From assembly GCA_013396755.1 (NCBI GenBank), contig VWZF01005993.1, forward strand, positions 2,207,506 to 2,271,505: a stretch of 64,000 nucleotides of DNA. Reading direction: 5' to 3'. Positions within the stretch are counted from its first letter, which is position 1, and each line of letters opens with the position of its first letter. Of the stretch, positions 1 to 10,800 are shown piece by piece. Made by a program: the position numbers and the translations under genes. The notes below the pieces were generated by a model that was not told the origin of the DNA, ran no database searches, and saw only the letters and a list, made by a program, of their open reading frames with translations. This DNA is from Sclerurus mexicanus. Taxonomy: Eukaryota > Chordata > Aves > Passeriformes > Furnariidae.

Positions 1-100
1 CTGTCCCCTCACTGCTCCTTCACTGTCCTGGCACTGTCCTGTCACTGCTCCCTCACTGTGCCTTCGCTGTCCCCTCACTGCCCCCTCCCTGTCCCGGGGC
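1..100. repeat. C/T-rich minisatellite-like tract
   Basis: The first 100 bases are degenerate repeats of short words such as CACTGTCC, CACTGCTCC and CACTGTCCTG, with no open coding structure. It looks like the end of an imperfect minisatellite cut by the window edge. It lies beyond the likely GP1BB polyadenylation site. No function can be assigned. Confidence 0.6.
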
Positions 101-228
101 AGCTGCCACAGCCTGACCTGCAGTGTGCCAACAGTGCAAAGGCCGGGCGTGAGGGACTCCAGGCAGCACAACAGCATACCCGGTGGGGAGCAGAAAAACA
201 AGACATTTACAGCAACGTGCATCGTTAT

Positions 229-234
229 TTTATT
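229..234 (-). terminator. GP1BB: Candidate GP1BB polyadenylation signal (AATAAA)
   Basis: TTTATT on the plus strand reads AATAAA on the coding strand. It lies about 860 bases past the GP1BB stop codon, in an A/T-rich patch, and is the last clear hexamer before the window edge. It would give a 3' UTR of roughly 0.9 kb. Use of this site is inferred and there is no transcript evidence. Confidence 0.5.
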
Positions 235-1094
235 TCAATTTTTCTTCAACTCAGAAATAATGACGAGACGCCGTAACCAGCAGGAGGCACGTCCGTGGGG
301 TTTGGCTTTGAGTCTCTGCAGAGCAGAGCTCTCGTGCCAGGTGCTGTCACAGGCACAGCCCCTGGTCTCTCACTCTTGGCTTCAGGAGGAATCTCTCATA
401 AGCGTTCAGGGCCCCAGTTTCACTCAGCTGAAGTCAGTATTAAAACTATACGTAGATTAAAAGGAATCCAGACAGGATAAAATAGGTGGGCTTCTAAACA
501 TTCCCGCCCTCCCTCAGAAGAACATCGAAAAGATGCATCAAGGAAGGAGAAATTTTCTTTCTCTTTTTACTGATGGGAGACCAAGGCAGGAGAAGACTAA
601 GTCACTTGGCCAAAGGTTCCAAGGCAGTCTGTGGTAACACAAGGAAACTGTTTCTCCAATGTCTCAGTCCAGTACCTTACTGTTCACTGCCCACCTCTGT
701 CCTCACCTGACCCAACAAAAACAGAAGCATCCTGGGAAGTGTGGCTGAAATACTGCAGCATAGGAGGGATCAAGCACTGGAGCCTTTAGGGGCTTATGAG
801 CCGTTCAAGTCAGTTCTGGTTACTCTAGTTTATGATTTCCTTAGTTAACCAAACCAGAGCCACTTCCAGTCCAGCAAAGCAATCAATATCATGCTAAAGA
901 GTTTAAAGCATTAAAAAACATAAGGCTGGTTCTTTAGGAACAATCAGTTCAAGTCCTGCTTTGGACTGCAGTCAGGATCAGATGCTGCGCTGAATTGTCC
1001 CCGCTGTGTATCACAAACCACAGGACCTTGGCACATCATCCCCCATGGGGAGGAGGGTCTTCAGTCTTGTGATGCCAATCACTGTTGAAGGGTT
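235..1094 (-). other. GP1BB: Probable GP1BB 3' UTR
   Basis: This stretch between the GP1BB stop codon and the first strong AATAAA has no coding exon that I recognise. Short open frames on either strand show no protein-like composition. It is best read as the 3' untranslated region of GP1BB. The next conserved gene in this direction in other vertebrates, TBX1, would lie beyond the left edge. Confidence 0.45.
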
Positions 1095-1688
1095 TCATGA
1101 CGAAGAGACCCAGGGGTCAACCTGCTGGTGCAGTTCTTGGGTGGTGCTCCGGGCTTCAGCAGTCATTCTCCGAAATTTCTGCAGGTAAACAACGATGAAG
1201 ATAACCAAGATGCCCTGGAGGAAAAGAAGGATGAAGAGACAGAGCTGAGAGAGAAGAGCCAGGCTGCAGTACCAGTGTTGGCACGTGGAGATGATCTCGT
1301 CCTCTGTCAGGTAGGCAATGATCCGGTCCTGCAGGTGTGCCGGGGAGCTGCACCGCACATCCCTGTACAGGGTGCGGTTCTGCTGCCACTGGAGCCAGGA
1401 GCGCAGGTAGAGGATGTCACAGGTGCATTCCCAAGGGTTGCCCTGCAGGTAGACCACTTGGAGGCTGTGCAGGTTGTCGAAAAGCCCGTTGGGAATAGAG
1501 GTGAGCCTGTTGTAACCAAGGTGGAGAATTTCAGCTGAAGGACGGAAAGCAACGGGCAGGTTTGTTACAGTGAGGTCTTTGGAGGTGCAGTCAATAATGG
1601 TGGTCGTACACTTGCATGGCACAGGGCACGTGGATATCATAAGTGGGAGGAACCCAAGGAGGGACAAGAAGAGAATTCCACTGTTCAT
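1095..1688 (-). CDS. GP1BB: Platelet glycoprotein Ib beta chain
   Basis: Encodes a 197-residue single-pass membrane protein (human form 206). It is the beta subunit of the GPIb-IX-V receptor, which tethers platelets/thrombocytes to von Willebrand factor. Residues 1-20 are a hydrophobic signal peptide. The LRR N-cap has the CxxxCxC...C pattern (C21, C25, C27, C34). One leucine-rich repeat follows, then an LRR C-cap opening at NPWECTC (84-90), with further cysteines at 113 and 136. C141, just outside the membrane, matches the human cysteine that disulfide-bonds GPIb alpha. A transmembrane helix spans about 143-169, then KFRR and a short tail. The ATG at 1688 is chosen because a signal peptide starts there, the -3 base is A, and an acceptor-like TTTGCAG ends six bases upstream. 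The frame stays open upstream to 1760, but nothing there looks like protein. The human LRR sequon (NLT) is absent; a different sequon, NRT, sits at 104-106. The tail lacks the RLS phosphorylation motif of mammals. Confidence 0.95.
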   Translation of the reverse strand: MNSGILFLSLLGFLPLMISTCPVPCKCTTTIIDCTSKDLTVTNLPVAFRPSAEILHLGYNRLTSIPNGLFDNLHSLQVVYLQGNPWECTCDILYLRSWLQWQQNRTLYRDVRCSSPAHLQDRIIAYLTEDEIISTCQHWYCSLALLSQLCLFILLFLQGILVIFIVVYLQKFRRMTAEARSTTQELHQQVDPWVSSS

Positions 1689-1694
1689 CTTCAC

Positions 1695-2537
1695 CTGCAA
1701 ACACTTCCCTGGTGAGACTGGTGGAGGCCAGGTAGACACCACACACTCTAGGACTGCCACAACAGCCCCAGATCTTCTGTTGGTTTGTTCTGAGGATGAA
1801 TTTCAAAAGTTGGGTGAATTTGCTGTCCTTCACAGGAGATGTGAGAGCTCTGAAAAGAACAGAGTTAAAAGAGATGTGCAAATTCTCAGTCTCTCTTTAT
1901 GGGAGAGGGAATGTTCCTGGTCTTCCCACCCTGGATTTCAGGAGGGATATGAACACAGCTACTGAGAGGCTTAGCTGCAGTTATCAAATACATTTTCACT
2001 AGTCCTCAAGAGTGTACAAGAGCTGCTTGTATTTTCAGCATTAGTGGAGGTGAATTACTAGAGTAGCCAACAACATTTCTGTCAAGGAATCAAAAACTAG
2101 AATATGGAACAGCTCAAGCCTTATCATAGTTCTGAATTTCACCTGTAAGCAAAGCTTTGTTCATGCAAACTCCAAGAGGAGATTCAGAAATAAATTTACT
2201 GTTACCACAAGGGAAAAACAGCCTTTCAAGTTTTGGAAAGAAGTGATAAACAGTCCTTGGCTGCAGAGAGGGTGCTGACCATTGAGGGTGGAGGTCAGTG
2301 GAGTTTTCTGTGGTAGACACTGCTCCAGCAGGTGAATAATCTCCTTCTGGAGCTGTGACCATGCTGGAAGACATGGGTCAAAGAGCTGTTATCACAGTCT
2401 CATGCCACTGCTGAACATGAGCTGCTGTAACTTCTCCAGGAGAACAACTACACATACCTGCAACAAGGCAGTGCTTCTCTGTGCTGTCAACCAAATAAAA
2501 CGGAAAAAAAGAATGGAAGGTAACTTTGTTGACTTAC
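1695..2537 (-). other. GP1BB: Probable 5' UTR intron of GP1BB
   Basis: An acceptor-like TTTGCAG ends at 1695 and a strong donor, CTG|GTAAGT, begins at 2537, bracketing an 843-base intron. Joining the two sides puts an in-frame TGA shortly upstream of the ATG at 1688, which supports that ATG as the start. Mammalian GP1BB also has one intron close to the start codon. The pyrimidine tract before the acceptor is only moderate. Confidence 0.45.
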
Positions 2538-2620
2538 CAGAGCAGTTCAATCCTTGCTTTCTTGCTGGGTTTACAAGACAAGAGGAAGGTCTTAAGGCAG
2601 TCCAGCCAGCGCAGGCGTTT
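2538..2620 (-). other. GP1BB: Candidate noncoding first exon of GP1BB
   Basis: The stretch just upstream of the strong donor at 2537/2538 is a candidate 5' untranslated exon. Its right edge is a guess, set by the position of GATA and Ets motifs immediately upstream. No reading frame through it continues into GP1BB without a stop. Transcript data are needed to fix the start site. Confidence 0.35.
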
Positions 2621-2678
2621 GTGCAGCTGCAGAGCCGAGCTCCCGGATAATCCCCTTGCAGCTGGCTGGCAAGATAAG
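2582..2678 (-). promoter_or_regulatory. GP1BB: Candidate GATA/Ets promoter motifs of GP1BB
   Basis: There is a perfect AGATAAG at 2672-2678, a second GATA core (GGATAA) at 2645-2650 and an Ets-type GAGGAAG at 2582-2588, all within 100 bases of the putative exon 1 donor. GATA1 plus Ets factors drive megakaryocyte genes, and the human GP1BB promoter depends on a GATA site that is mutated in some Bernard-Soulier cases. The motif cluster is visible; its promoter role is inferred. Confidence 0.4.
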
Positions 2679-2699
2679 GGTCAGGCTCATCCCAGGGAC

Positions 2700-5600
2700 A
2701 CCTCCCACATGAGGCCTTCCTGCAAGTCTGCTGCATGTCATCGGAAGCTGATGCTTCCTTGAGCAAGTCTTCCAAGAAACGGGAGCTGACACTGCTCACA
2801 AGAACACGTTTGCTGGGAGAGATGCTGACAGTACTGATAACTGTGATTCTGGGCCCATGGGCTCAGCCCAACAGAAACATCACAGTCTCATTGCATAGTA
2901 ACTCAAAATGCACTTCAGCCTGGAAGGTGACGTACTGGTTTGTACCACATTCCCTGAGCATTGTGGCCTTTGGTTTCCCAGCCCATCAGGAAAACTGCAT
3001 TTGGCAGTGGTGAGACCTAGCGCTTTTCCAGGTGCTGACCCTCAGGTTTCCCTTGAAACAGTGGCACAGATCTACTCCTACTGAGTAAAGATCTGCTGAT
3101 AGAAATGGACTTGCAGTCCATCCATCCATCCTTCCAGAGAAAGATTCCCCAGACACCTGCATCCTCACATGATTCCTATAGGAGTAAAACGTAACTCTTA
3201 GCATTTCACTGTCTACATCAAAATAAACTAGCTGGATTCACAGGAAGGCCAACAGACTGGGAATGTCAGTGCTCCGAGGGGCTGCCCCAGGAACATCCTT
3301 CCCTTGGGTATCCAAGTGAGCCTGCAGCTCCCGACGAGTGCAGTGTGCAGTTACTGAGAAAGACTGACCACATCCTTTACTCAGAAGCTGAATTACACAA
3401 ATGCTTGAACTGGTGAGTCCAAGGGTCAAAACTACATTTAGATATAATATTCTCATGGCTATCACACTTTCACAGGCGATTTTCTGCCATCAGCCTGACT
3501 AGGCATTCACTGTGCTACAGCCACCAGAACTGTGTTGTGAAACTGTTGCCTCACTGTACACAATCACTACCTCGTACTGTTCACATCCTACAGAGCAGAA
3601 ATTATGAATATCCTGAATGTGCCCATCTGAAGAGAATTGAGGGTGCAAACAATGACAGAATTTGGCCCCAAGGGAAAATTTTTTATGAGCTAAATTTAAG
3701 CCTTAAATTTCTGTGATGTTGGAGCAGATCATTCCAGTTGTTTCACTGTGGTGGGCAGGCAGAGTGGGAAAGAGATCTTAGGCTAACAAACCAACCCAGT
3801 TTTTCCTGCAGGGCCTGCTTTCCACTGGGGAGCAGCTCGACTACTGCAGGTTAAGTTTGCTCAGCAAACTTACCTCATCTCATGCATTTGGTGCCACGTT
3901 TGTTCCCAGGCAGGTGTTCAGGCCAGGTGTGGCATGGAGCTGGATCTAGAGGCAGACCCACTGTGGCTCTGCATGCAGCACACACCTGGCAATGGTGCTC
4001 TGGCTACTTACAAACTGGATTTCCTGGGACTGGATCCTGCCCAGCTGCCCATTGCTGAGTTAGACACCACTCCTAGGGGAAGCTTGAAGAACTTCAAGAT
4101 CAGCTTGCTAGCTTCTGGCACAAACAGGCCAGAAATCCCATGCAGGAAGTCCTGCCTGGAGCCTGCTCTGCCAGAATTAGATAAAAAGAGAAACAGGGTC
4201 AGTTTTGCTCTCTCCTGTCCATAATGTATCACCAATGCTGCTCAAGGGGGCTGAAAATTAAACAGAAAGAGGTTGGTTTTTTGAATGTATTTATTTCACT
4301 GATCAATTCAGGTAGTAAACATTAATAATAATAACAATAATTATTTAATAAAATGGATATGTTTTAAAAGGTTTCATTTTTCTTTGTTCACAATGACAAA
4401 ATGTTCAAACAGAAATTTACAAAAAAATATAATAACCCAACAGATGGACAGGAAACAAAGAGCCTAGAAATGGAGCAGGGGGTGAGGAAGGTGCATGGCA
4501 GGAGCAAGCCAGCATTAAAGCACAGCGGAGTTTGTGAGGAGGAGCAGGGAATGCCATCGCAGAGCACGAAGAGTGGGATCCCCTCCATGGAGGGGAGGCA
4601 TGCAGGGGGGCTGCAGGGACTGCACAGGCAGGACCAGCACAGCAGTGGCACAGAAGGACTTCATGCCGTGGCTCCATCCCCAGCCAGGCACAGGGGCCAA
4701 GATGTACAGCCCCAGCTGCAGCCTGGGACAGCCCTGCAGGGTGGGACACCACCCCTGCAGCCACTCACTCAGCAGGACAAAGCTTGGCAGAGGCATGGGA
4801 ATGTGCCTGGGGTGCAGGGATCGCATATGAGGCTGTAGAGGGTTGCGTGAGGGGAGGTGTTAAATTACTTTCCTATCCACACTTCTCACTGCCAGAGCCA
4901 AATGGCCAAGCTACACGTGTTCAGGAGTCTCCTCTCCACTTCCTGTGTGACTTGATGCCACGATACAAAACACTCCTTTAATAAACAGATGCCACCTTCC
5001 AGGCCAGAGTCTGAATCCCTGGTGCCCTCCAGAATCAGTATGTAATCCCTTTTCAAGCAGCCCCCAGACTCTGGCACTCTGGGCAGGGAACATCCTACAC
5101 ATAAATGTGATTCCAGTGGCACCACTGCCCCTCTGTAGAAGCCATCTCTGGTACCTCACTCCTGTGTGTTTTTTCCTAAATACAGCTTGAGCCATCTTTA
5201 CCAGCTCATACCCAAAGGCTTCAGCTCTCTGTAGAGGACAGACTTGTGACTATCAACTTGATGCAGGAGCCACACGCACTGAGCTGATGGAGACTTCCTC
5301 TCTCAGAGCGACGGGGCAGATCCACACTCAGCAACCCTGCCTGCCTGTGACCAACATACCTGTGCTCTCACCAGCACACAGCACCTCTGTGCACAGCCCA
5401 GCATAAGAGTTGTCAGCTGCTCTATGTCCATACTAAAGGGAAAAGGTCTCCTTTATATTCTAGGAATAAATCTGTTTGAAGGAGGAACATCTCCAGCTGG
5501 ACAGGGCTCACCTGCAACAGAACATCCTCCTCACCAACACGACCAGTGTAAGAAGAGGGAATAGGTACTTCAAGGTGTTTCCTGTAATTTCCAAAGTGTT

Positions 5601-7500
5601 TCCTAGCACAGACAAAGCTGAGAACTGAGAACTCAGCCTTGGACAGCAGCAAACCAGCTCCAGAAAACCTGGAGGAAGCTCCTGCTTCCAGCCACTCCAC
5701 CACTCAAGTAAGCACATTGCATGAAGAAGGATTATACTTCCTCCTTAGGCACCTTGGTCCTGCATGTTATTGAAGCCAAGCTGAGTCCTTCTGCTCTCCT
5801 AGGCTGGCACTGCCAAAAGTTATGAGCCCAAAATAGCAGAGAATGAAAAAAAAACCAAAAATAAACACTGTTGGACACTGCTCTTGCCCAGCTTGCACAG
5901 TTCTGCCAAAGGGCTTCCACCCTCACTTTATCCTTCCAGGGGGTGCCAGGGTCTCTCCCCTGGCCCTACAGCCCATGCTCTGGCTAAGCAGAACTCAGTA
6001 CAGTGAATAACTGGAACCAGCCAACCTACTCACCACCTGGACAGGCCCTGACCGGGACTCTGAAGCCCCATGAAGGAATCAGACAAACGCAGCACCTAAT
6101 AACAGAATTTAGAGCCTGGCAATTCCTGGCCAACACTGCGCTTTCTACACACGGAGATCTGCTGGGGAAACCCAGAGGTGGAGGAGCAGATACAAAAGGG
6201 GACAGAGGAATCAGCCAAGGAGCAGAAGGGCCCAGCCCATGGCAGCACTCCCTGGAGTCGGTGGGAAGAGCCAAGTGTCTCTCCCTCCAACAGCCCTGAT
6301 TCCTGCGCGCGTGGCAGTGTCGCTGGTGAGCCCTGCCCTGTCAGGCACATCACACTCCAGGGCTCTGCTCTGGCTGGGCGGAAGTTAAAAATACCGCAGG
6401 AAGCAAGAACAAGGCAGGAGCTGCTGCTCAAAGAGTGCTCTTATCTCTGCCCAGCAGATCCACCAGCCTTCCCAGCACTAAGAAAGGAAGAGCCTTGGAC
6501 TAGGGAGGGGGAGAAGGGCTGAGTCCCAGGGGAAAGGCAGTGGAGCAAGTGCCAAGTGTGCTGGGCTGTGCTCAGCCCCATGCAGCGACACTCCTGCACC
6601 TGCCACACTGACCCAACACCTGCCTGGAGAGGTGGCCTGCAGATCTCGGGTATAAGCCTACAGAAACTGTCCCTTCCCCCAGGAGGGGCTCAGAGCCAGC
6701 AACGTGCTCATGGGACTGCAAAGCCTGGGGACAGCGCACAGGTCTGCATTTGGGGCTGGATTTCAGCCCCAGAGTTTCTACACCCTCCAACGCAGTCCCA
6801 GCCAAGCACTCTGGCTGCCACTGTGCTTTTCAGAGCAGACACTAAAGACACACTGCAGCTGGATGACCACAGCTCAGCCATGAGATAACTTCACCCAGCT
6901 ACTGCAGTGCCCTGCGGTTCATCTACCAACGCCCTCAGCCTGCCAAGGAGGAAACCATGGCAGGGAAGGTGCTCACTCCCATCAACTCCTTGCAGGGAAC
7001 AGTCAACAACTCATCCTCTCTGTCAGAAAGACATAACTGAGAGCAGTAGAAGACGTTTTCTTCTAACCAACCTTAGGAGACTCAGTCCCTTGCTGCTCAG
7101 TGCAAATATCCTGGAGCTTCTTGATAGGAAGAACAAAACCAACCAAATAAACAAAAAAACATAAAAACCTGAACAGGAAACCAGGCAACCATCAGTACTC
7201 CTGAGCAGGTCAGTGCACAGAGAAACCCCCAGCTCTCTGGGCCAGAGCTGTCCCCAGGCTGAGAAGGCTGAGCAGCGCAGGTCAAACTCACAGGAGGGCA
7301 CAGCTGCCTTTACAAAGCTTGTGCTGGCCCCAGAGAAGGGAAACAGGGACAGGGGCACAGCACCTCAGTTGGGAGTAAACATTTACGTGCATTGACACAG
7401 ATAGTCTTTAAGTTTGTACACCAGAGAAACCAGGACTTTAAATACCAGAGCATTCCCACACAAGAGATTAGTACATGGGAAAGAGGGTTCTTTTTCTTTG
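2700..7500. other. SEPTIN5-GP1BB intergenic region, no gene recognised
   Basis: About 4.8 kb separate the candidate GP1BB promoter from the SEPTIN5 3' end. Several short open frames exist on both strands, for example near 4.4-4.8 kb and 6.1-6.5 kb, but different frames are open over the same bases and none resembles a known protein. If read-through transcripts occur as in human, this stretch would lie inside them. Confidence 0.5.
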
Positions 7501-7536
7501 CTTTTTTTAGGATGTCTTAGAGACTTCCCAGGCTAG

Positions 7537-7542
7537 TTTATT
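7537..7542 (-). terminator. SEPTIN5: Candidate SEPTIN5 polyadenylation signal (AATAAA)
   Basis: TTTATT on the plus strand gives AATAAA on the coding strand, about 285 bases past the SEPTIN5 stop codon. On the coding strand it follows a run of 18 T. The human gene is reported to use an imperfect signal that allows read-through into GP1BB; here a canonical hexamer is present. Use is inferred. Confidence 0.5.
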
Positions 7543-7560
7543 AAAAAAAAAAAAAAAAAA
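7543..7560. repeat. Poly(A)/poly(T) run of 18
   Basis: Eighteen A in a row on the plus strand, followed by about 60 bases of A-rich sequence. On the transcribed strand this is a U-rich segment of the SEPTIN5 3' UTR, directly 5' of the AATAAA hexamer. I see no flanking duplication or element body that would mark a retroposon. Confidence 0.85.
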
Positions 7561-7825
7561 GAAAGCAAGAGAAAGAAACAAAAAAGGAAACAAAAGAATA
7601 ATTATTAAAAAAGAAATACACATCAGTAAACTGTTAAGTGAACAGCCTCCTCCACAATCCAGCTGGCTGAAAAGCCACCATTGCTGCTAATAAATTAGAG
7701 GGTGCGGGTGCAGCTCTTGCCCACGAGTCTCTATACAACAAGAAACCTTTTCTAAATGTTCACAGCTCTTGCCAGGTCTCAGGTGGTCACTGGGGGATTC
7801 CCTCTGCCCTCTGGGTACCTGCCTC

Positions 7826-7882
7826 TCACTGATCCTGCATCTGCTGCTGCATCTTCTGCAGCATCTCTTGCATCCGCCGTAA
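7826..7882 (-). CDS. SEPTIN5: SEPTIN5 coding exon 11 (terminal)
   Basis: Encodes residues 364-381, LRRMQEMLQKMQQQMQDQ and a TGA stop. This is the end of the C-terminal coiled coil that pairs SEPT2-group septins with their partners. The acceptor reads CTCACACAG just upstream, phase 0. The leucine and methionine heptad spacing fits a coiled coil. Confidence 0.95.
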   Translation of the reverse strand, partial: LRRMQEMLQKMQQQMQDQ

Positions 7883-10800
7883 CTGTGTGAGACACAGAAG
7901 AGAGAGTCAGAAAGGGACCTGCTGATCCACACCAGGGGCAGCCCCTTGGAGCTGGCAAAGGGATCCCTGAGGCAGTATTAACTCCTGCCTGAGCACAGAG
8001 GCACCTGGATCTGGGGTGGACTGTAGCCACATTTCCGTGACAGGAAGCCACAGCTTTCACACCCTGCCCTCCACCCCAGGAGCCCATGATGGTGGGAGGC
8101 AGGAGTGGGAAGACTCGGAACAGCCTCTGTGGGGCAACCCTGGAGAAAGGCCTCAGATTCCAGCTCCAACACCAAGGAGGCACAGGCAGAAATGGGTCTC
8201 ACCTCCTCATCCTTCATCTTGATCAGCTTCTCTGTCTCAGTGTCCGGTGTTGGGAGAGGCAGAATGGGAATCGGGCTTTCTATCCTGTTGTCCTGAGTCA
8301 GCTTGCTGGAGAGATGGAGAGAGGGGGGAAATACAGTCAGTTGTGGTTCTGGTTGGCTGGCTTTGGTGTCACCACACAGTGCCTGTCACTCCCCATGGCA
8401 GACCAGCCAGCAATGCAGCAGCATTCACCCAGCCAGGTGGAAGGGCTGGGGGGCAATCCAGCCCAGAGGTGTGGGATGCACTTGGATACAGGATGCAACC
8501 AAAGTCAATGACAGTTCTCAAAATATAAGTGTGTGGGTAGCTAACAGAAAATCCAAACCAGGCTTACACTGAGAGCAAACACAGAAGGGGCTGATATTTC
8601 CAACCACTTTTTGTAACTGCATTGGCAAGCTTAGCAGAGAGATTTACAGACAATTTATCTGGCCTCTTTTGGCTCTTCTGTGCATGTGCCTACACATACA
8701 CGCGGCATCAACACAAACTATCAGTATCCCTGGTGCACCACATGCTCACCATAGTCCTTTTTGTTTTTCCAGGAAGATAAAACCAGAGGAACGATTTAAT
8801 CTCTGCAGGTCTGGTGACAAAGCCTGCCCTCCTATTCAGGAGGTGGGAGGCAAGAAACAGGCACGACAAGAAACAGCAGCATTGCTGTGAGGGCTGGGGG
8901 TGCACTCGAGTGCAGGTGGGGACAGAGAAAAGGAGGTGACTTTCTTCAAAAGTCAGAGGAGCTCTCAGTAGGTGAGGAGAGGACGACAGTAGCCAAAGAC
9001 GTTTAGGCTGAAACTGGAACGTCAAGATGTCACTTGCAGGCGTTCACCACTTGGAGTCACCGTTGGCTCATTATTGAGACAATTCCAACTCTGGAGATTG
9101 GGATCTGCTCCCAAAACGACTCTCTAGAAAGGGCCCTGCTCTGGTTTTAAGAGACTTGTTCACTGGCATGGAACTAACCATGGCATGAGAAACGGTACCA
9201 AACTGAAGCTTTTCCTAAACTTAGCAATTGCTTTTTCATCACGCTCTTCTTTTAATAGATCCACAGCCTACTTAAACAGCAGCTGTGACACCGCTCACGC
9301 AGCTCTAGCATTTAAGTTATTTTGGGACTCCATATACTCACTGTTGAAACAAACAGGCTTGTCTGCTATGCAAAAGCACTGGGACACACAGTGTGTCCGG
9401 AGGGTGTGCCAACCTGCACGTCGGCACACACCGGGGCTGCTCCCTGCGGAGCCACAGCCATTTCTGCTCTGCAACGTGGCAGCAGAGACGCCGGCCAGGT
9501 CCGGCAGGAAATGCAGGGGATGGCTCACAGCACAGGAGCCAAGACCTACGTAAAGAGAAATTTTTTCACCAGTGTATCAGTCTTGGAAAAATAGGGGTCT
9601 CAAAAGAGAAGCCTGTGCCTTCTCTCTCTTCTGTTTTCTGATCATTGTGACTAAAACCATGCAATGGGGAGACAATGCAGACAAATCTTTGGAGATGTGT
9701 CATCTTACTAATTCCCTGGCTCTGCTGTCTGAGGAACAGCGGCATCCCAAGGGTCATGCTGTCATTTGGACAGAACTGCAGACCACAGAATGCCTTCCTC
9801 TTTGGCAACGCACACAGCTATCACTCACCAGAGTTGGTTTATCCCATTTTATTAGGCTGGATGTATTTCACCCAGTGCTAGAAACAGCTCTTCAAAAGAA
9901 TCTTCAGGTGTATTTCCCAATATCTGCATGGGGAATCCTCAGATAGGAACGCAAATTCCCAGAAGCATTCCCACTATGGGTTCAAGGCTGTGAAACATGC
10001 TTGGATTTACTATTTTAGTTCCCAGTGCCACTGCCCAGGCTGCAGCCTAGCACGTCCCCAGCAGACCCACAGCCTCCCGAGTGATGAGCTGTTGTGAGAC
10101 CCCCCTCCCACTGTGGATGGGACCCACCTGGTCATTTGCTGGATGCACTGAGCTCGGTAGTTCTCATAGTGGACATCGCAGGTGACGTCCTTCAGGTCAT
10201 GCATGTGTGTCCGGATCAGCATGTTCCGCAGCTTCACAAAGTCGCAGTGTGCCTGGTTTTCCACTGGGGAAGTGAAAACAGAAGAGTGCTTGGATGTCAC
10301 AGCTCACCAGCTCCCTCCAGGGAGCCCCTTCTGCCTCCTGGCACCCAGGCTGGACAAAATCCCCACCCCAGGGCTCCTTCCTCATCCTCCCCACAACCCG
10401 CTCTCTCCACTGCCCTGGCACAGGGCACTGTGCTCTGCACTTCTCAATGCTGAGGCCACGCTGCTGAAGTCACTGTGTTCTCAGGACTTTTTCTGGGAAA
10501 GAGGATTAATTAAGCATGTACAGAGAAGATCCCAGGTACATGACATGTCACTGTTATAACCAGAGTGAGCACAGCTGGTGGCTGGAGGCAAATGGCTTTT
10601 CTCATCAGAATTTAGGACTTATCAAAAGACCCCTGTAGACAAAATCAGCCCCTGAGGAGCAAGGCCAAGAGTAGGCAATGGAGAGCTGAAAGAGCTGCTG
10701 TTGCCATGGGGAGCCTGGCTCCAGACAGCACTGTGGGAAGTGCTGTGCCTGCCATGGTGATCTCCATTTACCTCTCTGCGGGACTGGGGGAAGCCAGCTG

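Noticed and set aside
1689..1760. Upstream extension of the GP1BB frame (24 more codons)
   Set aside because: It would bury the signal peptide and overlaps an acceptor-like site. The downstream ATG gives the expected length and a clean signal sequence.
7543..7620. Poly(A) run as the tail of a retroposed element
   Set aside because: No element body, target-site duplication or open frame upstream on the plus strand. It fits a U-rich SEPTIN5 3' UTR better.
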